NCBI GenBank assembly: GCA_017880745.1
Contig: JADGRR010000265.1
Location: 1 to 5,230, forward strand
Length of the DNA: 5,230 bases
Origin: Burkholderiales bacterium
GTDB taxonomy: Bacteria; Pseudomonadota; Gammaproteobacteria; Burkholderiales; SG8-39
Reading direction: 5' to 3'
The notes below the pieces were generated by a model. That model did not search any database. It was not told where the DNA came from and saw only the letters and a list, made by a program, of their open reading frames with translations. The translations under genes were made by a program, and so were the position numbers. Positions 1 through 4,918 of this stretch are shown here, piece by piece; the stretch's first letter is position 1; each line of letters begins with the position of its first letter.

Positions 1-2
1 TG

Positions 3-329
3 GCGCGGCCGGAGGTCAAGCTCGAGTACGACCGGCTTTCCGCGCAGTTCGACTTTCTTGACGAAATCCTCAAGGCACGTTCGGCTGCCGGCCTTACTCA
101 GGCCGACCTGGCAGCGCGTATCGGTACAACCCAATCCGCGATTGCCAGGCTTGAGTCGGCGATTGGAAAGCACTCACCCTCGATCGCCACACTTCAGCGG
201 TATGCGTCGGCGCTTGGATATCGGCTGCAGGTGCGTCTTGTCAAAGAGCCAGGTCCAACCGCGCGCTCGACGCGGCCGCGCCGGATCGCCGAAGCCCGAA
301 TGAAGGAAGTCAAACGTGCAAACTCATGA
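3..329 (+). CDS. XRE-family (HigA-type) antitoxin, 5'-truncated by window edge
   Basis: The open frame enters from the left edge and ends at TGA 327-329, giving 108 visible residues; no start codon lies in frame inside the window. Visible residues about 1-25 (ARPEVKLEYDRL...FLDEILKAR) match the segment that precedes the helix-turn-helix in HigA-type antitoxins. Residues about 28-72 are the XRE helix-turn-helix, with the hallmark GLTQADLAARIGTTQSAIAR and then SPSIATLQRYASALGYRL. In this family the protein binds its own operator and neutralises a HigB/RelE-like mRNA-cleaving toxin, usually encoded just upstream, which here would be outside the window. After the usual end near LQVRLV there is an extra tail of about 28 residues rich in Arg and Lys. 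The family call is firm; the toxin partner is inferred. Confidence 0.85.
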   Translation, partial: ARPEVKLEYDRLSAQFDFLDEILKARSAAGLTQADLAARIGTTQSAIARLESAIGKHSPSIATLQRYASALGYRLQVRLVKEPGPTARSTRPRRIAEARMKEVKRANS

Positions 330-588
330 CCAAATCGTAAGAAAGCCGATGCGCCGGCCTGGCGTGCGCGCCGAAGTAGAGCGCCTGGAGCGCGAGGAAT
401 TCGCCTTGCTCGACGCGCTGCCGGTGCGCTGGCGGCCGTTTCCGCGGGCGAGCGTCGCGGCTAGGCTGCCGTTCGGGCCCGGTACCAGGGGCGCAGGGCG
501 GCAGTGTGCGCGTTGGCAGCGTCGGGGGTATCATTTGCGCCATGAAAGTAGCCAGTGGAAAAGTTGTCGGCGGCAAGGTGGTCCTTGA
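316..588 (+). pseudogene. Remnant of a second HigA-type antitoxin: N-terminus kept, helix-turn-helix lost
   Basis: A GTG at 316 lies inside the end of the preceding antitoxin gene, six bases after a good Shine-Dalgarno (AAGGAAG, 303-309). Codons 1-35 (316-420) begin MQTHDQIVRK and continue with RAEVERLEREEFALLDAL. This is the characteristic N-terminal segment of HigA-type antitoxins that normally leads into 'LRARKEAGLTQ'. From codon 36 the frame turns into Arg/Pro/Gly-rich sequence with no helix-turn-helix, and it ends at 586-588 after running 47 bases into the next gene. I looked for a helix-turn-helix in the other two forward frames of 420-540 and saw none, so a deletion or replacement is more likely than one frameshift. 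The 35-codon match is clear; calling the rest non-functional is inference. Confidence 0.6.
529..534 (+). promoter_or_regulatory. Putative -10 box (TATCAT) giving a leaderless transcript
   Basis: TATCAT matches the sigma-70 -10 consensus at 5 of 6 positions and ends seven bases before the ATG at 542. Transcription would therefore start on or next to that ATG. No Shine-Dalgarno lies in the intervening TTGCGCC. The same GGGTATCAT block recurs at 2487-2495 at the same distance from another ATG. A -35 at proper spacing is weak; TTGGCA at 513-518 matches well but is only 10 bases away, too close. Confidence 0.5.
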
Positions 589-763
589 AGGCGATGCTTT
601 CGCCGAGGGGGCCGAGGTGACGGTGCTGGCGCGAGAAGACGACGAAACGTTCAGCGTCTCGCCGGAGCAAGAGGAAGAACTGTTGTCTGCGATCGCGGAG
701 CTTGAGCGGGGCGAGAGCGTGCCGGCCGCCGAGCTTTTGGCGCGTTTGCGCAGTCCGACTTGA
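542..763 (+). CDS. Small antitoxin of a RelE/ParE-type toxin-antitoxin pair
   Basis: This 73-residue acidic protein is the first gene of a two-gene toxin-antitoxin operon. Residues 1-30 (MKVASGKVVGGKVVLEGD...AEVTVLA) are a short beta-rich, AbrB/MazE-like segment, probably for dimerisation and DNA binding. Residues 31-70 (DDETFSVSPEQEEELLSAIA, then GESVPAAELLARL) are a charged helical region, likely the part that wraps the toxin. This pattern is familiar from small antitoxins encoded before RelE/ParE toxins. I chose ATG 542 because the homologous sequence starts there and a -10-like box lies just upstream; an in-frame upstream start at 506 would add only 12 unrelated residues. The stop TGA (761-763) overlaps the toxin start TTG (760-762). 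Operon autoregulation is typical of such pairs but is not shown here. Confidence 0.8.
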   Translation: MKVASGKVVGGKVVLEGDAFAEGAEVTVLAREDDETFSVSPEQEEELLSAIAELERGESVPAAELLARLRSPT

Positions 764-1065
764 CGCCGCCGCGTCCCGTCAACTTATCGCGCCGGGCCGC
801 CGCGCAAATCGAGGAGGCCGCGGCATGGTGGGCGCAGAACCGTCCATTGGCCCCGGGTGCGATCCAGGAGGAAGTGCGGCGCGCGTTCTCTCTCATTTCT
901 CTTCAGCCGGGTGTCGGAGCACAAGCGCTAAACCCACGTCTTGCCGGGGTCCGGCGAATACACCTGTCCCGCATTCACTACCGACTCTACTACCGCGTCA
1001 GGGGGCACAGCATCGAAGTGCTCGCGTTCTGGCACACGAGCCGGGGAAGCGGTCCGCGCCTGTAG
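760..1065 (+). CDS. RelE/ParE-family toxin
   Basis: This 101-residue protein is the toxin of the pair. Residues 7-25 (VNLSRRAAAQIEEAAAWW) are the N-terminal helix common to RelE/ParE toxins. Residues 62-92 (AGVRRIHLSRIHYRLYYRV followed by IEVLAFWH) are the conserved beta-sheet core, and the end TSRGSGPRL carries the usual basic C-terminus. Family members either cleave ribosome-bound mRNA (RelE) or poison DNA gyrase (ParE); the sequence alone does not decide which. Translation starts at TTG 760, sharing TTGA with the antitoxin stop, and there is no Shine-Dalgarno, so translational coupling to the antitoxin is the likely route. Length is normal and there is no frameshift, so the pair appears intact. 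The stop TAG (1063-1065) lies inside a strong hairpin. Confidence 0.88.
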   Translation: MTPPRPVNLSRRAAAQIEEAAAWWAQNRPLAPGAIQEEVRRAFSLISLQPGVGAQALNPRLAGVRRIHLSRIHYRLYYRVRGHSIEVLAFWHTSRGSGPRL

Positions 1066-1089
1066 TATCGGCGCTGTGACGGTACTACA
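1061..1089 (+). repeat. Hairpin over the toxin stop codon
   Basis: TGTAGTATCG (1061-1070) pairs with CGGTACTACA (1080-1089) over 10 base pairs, one of them G-T, around a nine-base loop (GCGCTGTGA). It spans the toxin stop codon. No T-run follows, so it is not a classical intrinsic terminator. It could protect the 3' end of the transcript, weakly terminate it, or be an operator-like dyad. Confidence 0.5.
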
Positions 1090-1222
1090 TCCACCGGTAA
1101 GAACAGGCGAAGACGTCTTCACCCCCAACCGCCTGATCGACGCCGCCGCCAGCATCGGCATCGCGGTGCGCATGAGCGCGGCGCGGCCGTATAGTCACAG
1201 CTCTGCTACTGGAACAGGATGA
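1076..1222 (+). CDS. Doubtful 48-codon ORF or gene fragment of unknown function
   Basis: A GTG at 1076 opens a 48-residue frame ending at TGA 1220-1222, which overlaps the MFS start as ATGA. I do not recognise the product. Codons 13-38 (1112-1189, peptide DVFTPNRLIDAAASIGIAVR and on to SAARP) all end in G or C, as real genes here do, while codons 3-10 and 39-48 mostly do not. That suggests a short piece of a former gene between non-coding ends rather than an intact gene. There is no Shine-Dalgarno; TAGTAT at 1063-1068 lies seven bases before the GTG, the same spacing as at 529 and 2490, but it is part of the hairpin. A real small protein cannot be excluded. Confidence 0.2.
   Translation: MTVLHPPVRTGEDVFTPNRLIDAAASIGIAVRMSAARPYSHSSATGTG
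1190..1195 (+). promoter_or_regulatory. Putative -10 box for the MFS gene
   Basis: TATAGT matches the -10 consensus at 5 of 6 positions. A weak -35-like TGCGCA (3 of 6) sits at 1167-1172 with 17-base spacing. Transcription would start near 1202, leaving a leader of about 16 bases before the ATG at 1219. Confidence 0.4.
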
Positions 1223-2433
1223 AGCACAGAACTGCGGACCCGGCGACTGCCTTGCACAAGAGGGCTGTTCTGGCCATTGCCACTGCGACCGGCAGCACTT
1301 CGCTCCTGGTCAACGTGTGGTTTCCGTTCCTGCCGCTATACCTGCTTCAGGTCGGCGCCAGGGACGAAGCCGCGGCCTTGTTCTGGGTGGCGGTCGGATT
1401 GAGCGCGCAAGGCGTGGGCAGGCTGATCGGCGGGCCGCTCTGGGGGCTGCTCTCGGACCGGCTCGGGCGCAAGAAAATGTTCGTCCGGGCGGTGTATTCG
1501 GCTGCGCTCACCTCGTTCGTCCTCAGCATCATCAGCGCCCCCTGGCAGGTCGCCATCGCGCTCGCGCTGCAGGGTTTGCTCTCCGGATTCGTTCCCGCGT
1601 CGGTTGCCCTGACCAGCGTCAGCGTGCCGGACGCAAAGGTCAGGGATGCCCTGAACGCAGTCTCCGGCGCCCAGTACCTGGGCAGCGCGATCGGACCGGC
1701 GATCGGCGCGGCCATGGCAATCGCATTCGGCTATCGCGGCGCGATCTTTTCTTCCGGGCTGCTGATAGCCATGGTGGCGACCGCGGTCATTTTCCTGGTG
1801 CCTGCGGACACCGTGCGCAAAAAGGAGCGTGACCTGACCGGTGCCGCAATCGCACTGGCGCCGTTCAGGCCGACGCCGCAATTCGCGCTGGCGATCCTGC
1901 TCTACTTTTCGCTTTTCGCCCTGACCACTTTCAGGACCATCGCGACGCCGATCGCGTTGAAGGACATCGCGGGCGCGAACGTAACCGCAGCCACCGGCCT
2001 CGCGTTCGCGCTGGGAGGCATCGCCAGCGCCATGGGCGTATGGATGCTGTCGGCGCGATTTTTCCGCAAACGCCGCCTGCGCAGCCTGTTGGCCGTCACT
2101 TGCGTGCTCGCCGCGCTGGCGCACCTGTTGCTCGCCCTGAGCGGTTCGGTCTGGCTCTATGTCCTTGCATTCACCCTTGCCTCATTCCTGAACGCGTCGA
2201 TGATGCCGGCAACGAATACCATGATTGCCCTGAACGTCAGCCGCGAGCGGCGCGGGACCGCCTTCGGCATCGCCAGCGCCGCGCAGGCGATCGCATTCAT
2301 GGTCGGCCCGATGGGAGCGGCGATGTTTGCGACGATCTCGCTCCAAGCCGGTTTTGCCGCCGTCAGCATCCTGCTGCTCGCGCTGGCGGCCCTGGTCGCC
2401 TTCGCCGTGCGCGAGCCGGCGATGGACAAATAG
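1219..2433 (+). CDS. MFS transporter, DHA1-type drug exporter (MdtG/TetA-like)
   Basis: This 404-residue protein has the length and hydrophobicity pattern of a 12-helix major facilitator in the inner membrane. The loop after helix 2 carries motif A, GGPLWGLLSDRLGRKK (residues 71-86). Helix 5 carries the antiporter motif C, GAQYLGSAIGPAIGA (150-164), which marks proton-driven drug exporters rather than importers. A polar, basic central loop (about 196-220) separates the two six-helix halves, and a second basic loop, RFFRKRRLR (280-288), occupies the motif-A-equivalent place in the second half. The family exports structurally diverse toxic compounds; the substrate cannot be read from the sequence. 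ATG 1219 is the natural start, with only a weak purine patch (GGAACAGG) upstream. No regulator gene is adjacent. The frame is intact. Confidence 0.88.
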   Translation: MKHRTADPATALHKRAVLAIATATGSTSLLVNVWFPFLPLYLLQVGARDEAAALFWVAVGLSAQGVGRLIGGPLWGLLSDRLGRKKMFVRAVYSAALTSFVLSIISAPWQVAIALALQGLLSGFVPASVALTSVSVPDAKVRDALNAVSGAQYLGSAIGPAIGAAMAIAFGYRGAIFSSGLLIAMVATAVIFLVPADTVRKKERDLTGAAIALAPFRPTPQFALAILLYFSLFALTTFRTIATPIALKDIAGANVTAATGLAFALGGIASAMGVWMLSARFFRKRRLRSLLAVTCVLAALAHLLLALSGSVWLYVLAFTLASFLNASMMPATNTMIALNVSRERRGTAFGIASAAQAIAFMVGPMGAAMFATISLQAGFAAVSILLLALAALVAFAVREPAMDK

Positions 2434-2453
2434 GCAGGATCTCCCCGGCCTCG

Positions 2454-2482
2454 CGCTCGAGTCCGTTTCACCGGAGCGAGCG
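2454..2482 (+). repeat. Hairpin between the MFS and DUF2442 genes
   Basis: CGCTCG (2454-2459) pairs with CGAGCG (2477-2482), and TCCG (2462-2465) with CGGA (2472-2475). A small internal mismatch (AG against G) separates the two stems, and the loop is TTTCAC. It lies 20 bases after the MFS stop and could slow or end transcription, but no T-run follows. It also covers the place where a -35 for the next gene would lie. Confidence 0.4.
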
Positions 2483-2489
2483 TTGCGGG

Positions 2490-2495
2490 TATCAT
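2490..2495 (+). promoter_or_regulatory. Putative -10 box (TATCAT) of the DUF2442 gene
   Basis: TATCAT within GGGTATCAT ends seven bases before ATG 2503, exactly as at 529-534. TTCACC at 2467-2472 gives a 4-of-6 match to the -35 consensus at 17-base spacing. No Shine-Dalgarno lies in the CTTGCAC before the ATG, so a leaderless message is likely. Confidence 0.5.
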
Positions 2496-2502
2496 CTTGC
2501 AC

Positions 2503-2772
2503 ATGACATCCGCAGCGCGTGGCGTAAGCACTTCCCCGGTTGAGGTAACCAACATCTCTCAGCATGGCTTCTGGCTATTGCTGGAGGATGAAGAGCTGTT
2601 TCTGCCGTTCTCCGAATTTCCGTGGTTTCGGGATGTCGCGGTTGGCAAGATTCTGCATGTCGAGCTCCCATCCGCGAACCATCTCTACTGGCCCGAGCTG
2701 GACGTAGACTTGGCCGTTGAGTCCATTCGTCATCCAGAGCGGTTTCCGCTGGTCGCCCAAGCTGGAATCTAA
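2503..2772 (+). CDS. DUF2442 domain protein
   Basis: This 89-residue soluble protein covers the whole DUF2442 domain. The recognisable blocks are VTNISQHGFWLLLEDEELFL (16-34), PFSEFPWFRDV (35-45) and HLYWPELDVDLAVESIRHPE (60-79). The molecular function is not established. Such genes are often found beside a DUF4160 gene, and a toxin-antitoxin-like or regulatory role has been suspected. No DUF4160 gene lies on either side here: the neighbours are the MFS gene (69 bases upstream) and a PPOX-family gene (82 bases downstream). I chose ATG 2503 over the in-frame TTG 2497 because it is the better codon and sits at a leaderless spacing from the -10 box. The frame is intact. Confidence 0.85.
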   Translation: MTSAARGVSTSPVEVTNISQHGFWLLLEDEELFLPFSEFPWFRDVAVGKILHVELPSANHLYWPELDVDLAVESIRHPERFPLVAQAGI

Positions 2773-2788
2773 CCTCCTGCTCCGGAGG
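2773..2788 (+). repeat. Small hairpin directly after the DUF2442 stop
   Basis: CCTCC (2773-2777) pairs with GGAGG (2784-2788) around a six-base loop. It starts at the first base after TAA 2770-2772. There is no T-run, so a terminator role is only possible. Confidence 0.25.
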
Positions 2789-2809
2789 ACCGCCGGCAAG
2801 CAGGACACC

Positions 2810-2831
2810 GCGCCGCGCGCGCAAGCGGCGC
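2810..2831 (+). repeat. GC-rich hairpin before the PPOX-family gene
   Basis: GCGCCGC (2810-2816) pairs perfectly with GCGGCGC (2825-2831) around an eight-base loop (GCGCGCAA). It sits between the DUF2442 gene and the Shine-Dalgarno at 2842-2849. It could be a weak terminator or a leader structure; no T-run follows. Confidence 0.35.
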
Positions 2832-2854
2832 ATCATTGGCGAAAAGGAGCGGCA

Positions 2855-3406
2855 GTGGGAAAACTCTACGAAGGCATCACCCCCGAACTCATCGCCTGGG
2901 TCGGGCAGCAGCACCTGTTCTTCGTCGGCACGGCGCCGCTCGCAGCCGACGGCCACGTGAACTGCTCGCCCAAGGGCCTGGACACGCTGCGCATCCTCGA
3001 TGCGCGCCACGTCGCCTATCTCGATCTCACCGGCAGCGGCGCCGAGACCATCGCGCACCTGCGCCAGAACGGCCGCATCGTGTTCATGTTCTGCGCCCTC
3101 GCCGGCCCGCCCAAGATCGTGCGCTTCCACGGCAAGGGCGAGGCGGCCACGCCGGCATCGCCCGGGTGGGCGAAACTTCTTTCCCTGTTCCCCGGGTATC
3201 CGGGCGCGAGGGCGATCATCCACGCCGAAATCACGCGCGTCAGCGACTCCTGCGGCTTCGGCGTGCCGAAGTTCGAATACGTGGAAGAGCGCGACACGCT
3301 CGCGCGCTGGACCGAGGCCAAGAAAATCGAAGGCCTGCCGCTGTATCGCCGACAGCACAACGCGCGCAGCATCGACGGCCTGCCGAGCCTGGATCCCGTG
3401 CAATGA
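2855..3406 (+). CDS. Pyridoxamine 5'-phosphate oxidase-family (FMN-binding split barrel) protein
   Basis: This 183-residue cytoplasmic protein has the PPOX-like split-barrel fold, which usually binds FMN or a related flavin. Residues 4-60 (LYEGITPELIAWVGQQHLFF, VGTAPLAADGHVNCSPKG, then RHVAYLDLTGSG) and 73-95 (GRIVFMFCALAGPPKIVRFHG) are the barrel core typical of stand-alone proteins annotated this way. The C-terminal HNARSIDGLPSL (168-179) is the conserved end of this subgroup. These proteins are not the vitamin B6 enzyme PdxH, and their substrates are mostly unknown. I chose GTG 2855 because AAAAGGAG (2842-2849) lies five bases upstream and the conserved LYEGITPEL begins right after it; the frame is open further upstream to 2717 but overlaps the DUF2442 gene. 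The stop shares ATGA with a DUF3795 stub. Confidence 0.85.
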   Translation: MGKLYEGITPELIAWVGQQHLFFVGTAPLAADGHVNCSPKGLDTLRILDARHVAYLDLTGSGAETIAHLRQNGRIVFMFCALAGPPKIVRFHGKGEAATPASPGWAKLLSLFPGYPGARAIIHAEITRVSDSCGFGVPKFEYVEERDTLARWTEAKKIEGLPLYRRQHNARSIDGLPSLDPVQ

Positions 3407-3501
3407 CCGGGCAGCAAGACATGAACGAGGCGATGGCCTGTTGCGGCCTGATCTGCGCAAGCTGCCCGATCCACCTCGCGACGCGAGCGATGGTAGAGTA
3501 G
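3403..3501 (+). pseudogene. Truncated DUF3795 (Cys-rich) gene, N-terminal stub
   Basis: ATG 3403 overlaps the PPOX stop as ATGA and opens a 32-residue frame ending at TAG 3499-3501; a second in-frame ATG is at 3421. The peptide contains MACCGLICASCPIHLATR, with Cys at 13, 14, 18 and 21. This is the start of DUF3795 proteins (CGL-x-C-x-x-CP), which normally run to about 100-150 residues with more cysteines and are thought to bind a metal or cluster. After the stop I see no DUF3795 sequence in any forward frame before egtB, so most of the gene appears deleted. The conserved end of the stub suggests recent loss. A functional Cys-rich micropeptide coupled to the PPOX gene is a less likely alternative. 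Confidence 0.6.
3494..3499 (+). promoter_or_regulatory. Possible -10 box upstream of egtB
   Basis: TAGAGT matches the -10 consensus at 4 of 6 positions, but no good -35 sits at the usual spacing. It would give egtB a leader of roughly 70 bases. It overlaps the stop of the DUF3795 stub and may be coincidence. Confidence 0.2.
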
Positions 3502-3566
3502 CGTCTGCAGCGGCCGCGCTTTCGTACCGGCTGATCCGACTCCCCTCCGGGGAAAACTGAACTCGT

Positions 3567-3571
3567 GGAGG
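3567..3571 (+). promoter_or_regulatory. Ribosome binding site that fixes the egtB start
   Basis: GGAGG lies five bases before ATG 3577. It overlaps the alternative in-frame GTG start at 3565, which has no Shine-Dalgarno of its own. This favours ATG 3577 over GTG 3565. Confidence 0.7.
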
Positions 3572-3576
3572 TGCCG

Positions 3577-4872
3577 ATGGACCCGGCTCCCGATTCGAAC
3601 CTGCCGCCACCCTGCCCCGCGCCGCGCGGCAGCCGCAGCGAACGATTCCGCTCGATCCGCCTGGCCACCTGCGCGCTGGCTGCGCCGCTGTCGGTCGAGG
3701 ATTGCGCGATCCAGTCGATGCCCGACGCAAGCCCGGTGAAGTGGCATCTGGCGCACACCACCTGGTTCTTCGAGACCTTCGTGCTCGCGCCGCACCAGCC
3801 CGGCTACCGGGCGTTCGATGCCTCCTATCGCTACCTGTTCAATTCCTACTACAACGCAATAGGCGAGCGGCACCCGCGGCCCGAGCGCGGCATGCTGTCG
3901 CGCCCCGGGCTGGAGGAGATCCTCGCCTATCGCCGGCACGTCGACGCAGCGATGCCCGGATTGCTCGCCGGGGATCGCGCGCCGCCCGAAACCGGCGCTT
4001 TGATCGAACTCGGGCTGCAGCACGAGCAGCAGCACCAGGAACTCATCCTCACCGATGCGAAGCATCTGCTCTCGCGCAACCCGCTGAAGCCCGCGTACCA
4101 GAAGCAATGGCCGCTCACCCCGATACAGGCGCGCGAGCGGCACTGGATTTCCTGCGCCGCGGGCCTGCGCGAAATCGGGCACGCCGGCGCCGATTTCTGC
4201 TTCGACAACGAGACGCCGCGCCACCGCGTCTGGCTCGACGCGTTCCAGATCGCCTCGCACCCGGTGACCCACGGCGATTTCATCGCCTTCATCGACGACG
4301 GCGGCTACCGCCGCCCCGAACTGTGGCTCGCGGCCGGCTGGGACGCGGTGGCGGCCCGCGGCTGGGGCGCGCCGCAATACTGGGAGCGCCGCGACGGGCG
4401 CTGGCATGCCTTCACGCTGCACGGCGAGGTGCCGGTGGATCCGCACACGCCGGTCTGCCACGTGAGCTTCTACGAAGCCGAGGCGTTCGCGCGCTGGGCC
4501 AACGCCCGCCTGCCGACCGAAGCCGAATGGGAGGTGGCCGCGCGCGACGCCCCGCGCGAGGGAAATTTCCTCGAAAGCGGCGCGCTGCATCCGCTCGCGC
4601 TGCGCGAGGCGCCGGCCGACGGCACGCTGGCGCAGGCCTTCGGCGACGTATGGGAGTGGACGCGCAGCGACTACGGGCCCTACCCGGGCTTCCGGCCCGC
4701 CGCCGGCGCGGTCGGCGAATACAACGGCAAGTTCATGTGCGGCCAGTACGTGCTGCGCGGCGGATCGTGCGCCACGCCCTCGAGCCACATACGCGCGAGC
4801 TACCGCAATTTCTTTCCGCCCGACGCGCGCTGGCAGTTCTCGGGCCTGCGCCTCGCGCGCGATGCGGAGTGA
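3577..4872 (+). CDS. egtB: Ergothioneine biosynthesis sulfoxide synthase EgtB
   Basis: EgtB is a cytoplasmic non-haem iron enzyme. It uses O2 to join a cysteine donor to hercynine (N-alpha-trimethylhistidine), giving the sulfoxide intermediate of the antioxidant ergothioneine. The 431-residue length is normal. Residues about 22-165 form the DinB-like domain. The iron ligands are predicted as His60 (in WHLAHTTWFFE) and His149 and His153 (in LQHEQQHQEL). Residues about 195-428 form the FGE/C-type-lectin-like domain, ending with FGDVWEWTRSDYGPYPGF (355-372), LRGGSCATP (393-401) and SYRNFFPPDARWQFSGLRLA (408-427), a family signature. Tyr91-Tyr92 in FNSYYNAIG resembles the paired active-site tyrosines of the cysteine-using Chloracidobacterium enzyme, so free cysteine is the more likely donor (inference). 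egtD, often adjacent, is not in the window. The frame is intact. Confidence 0.93.
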   Translation: MDPAPDSNLPPPCPAPRGSRSERFRSIRLATCALAAPLSVEDCAIQSMPDASPVKWHLAHTTWFFETFVLAPHQPGYRAFDASYRYLFNSYYNAIGERHPRPERGMLSRPGLEEILAYRRHVDAAMPGLLAGDRAPPETGALIELGLQHEQQHQELILTDAKHLLSRNPLKPAYQKQWPLTPIQARERHWISCAAGLREIGHAGADFCFDNETPRHRVWLDAFQIASHPVTHGDFIAFIDDGGYRRPELWLAAGWDAVAARGWGAPQYWERRDGRWHAFTLHGEVPVDPHTPVCHVSFYEAEAFARWANARLPTEAEWEVAARDAPREGNFLESGALHPLALREAPADGTLAQAFGDVWEWTRSDYGPYPGFRPAAGAVGEYNGKFMCGQYVLRGGSCATPSSHIRASYRNFFPPDARWQFSGLRLARDAE

Positions 4873-4918
4873 TGTTCCCGCGGGGCGCGCTTCCAGCCGA
4901 GCCCGAAGCAGAGCTGCC

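Noticed and set aside
513..518. TTGGCA as the -35 of the antitoxin promoter
   Set aside because: It matches the consensus well but lies only 10 bases from TATCAT, far short of the usual 16-18.
1336..2124. A 262-codon - strand frame inside the MFS gene
   Set aside because: It is the antisense shadow of a gene with clear MFS motifs A and C.
2497..2502. TTG 2497 as the DUF2442 start
   Set aside because: It would begin within the seven bases between the -10 box and ATG, before the predicted transcription start, and adds only two residues.
3541..3553. TCCCC/GGGGA mini-hairpin upstream of egtB as a terminator
   Set aside because: It has a five-base stem with a three-base loop and is followed by AAAACTG rather than a T-run. 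It is too small to call.
3565..3576. GTG 3565 as the egtB start
   Set aside because: GGAGG at 3567-3571 is ideally placed for ATG 3577 and overlaps the GTG codon; the four extra residues are not expected in the family.
2492..3730. A 412-codon - strand frame across the DUF2442 and PPOX genes
   Set aside because: The product is compositionally biased, crosses several well-supported + strand genes and their spacers, and shows no domain.
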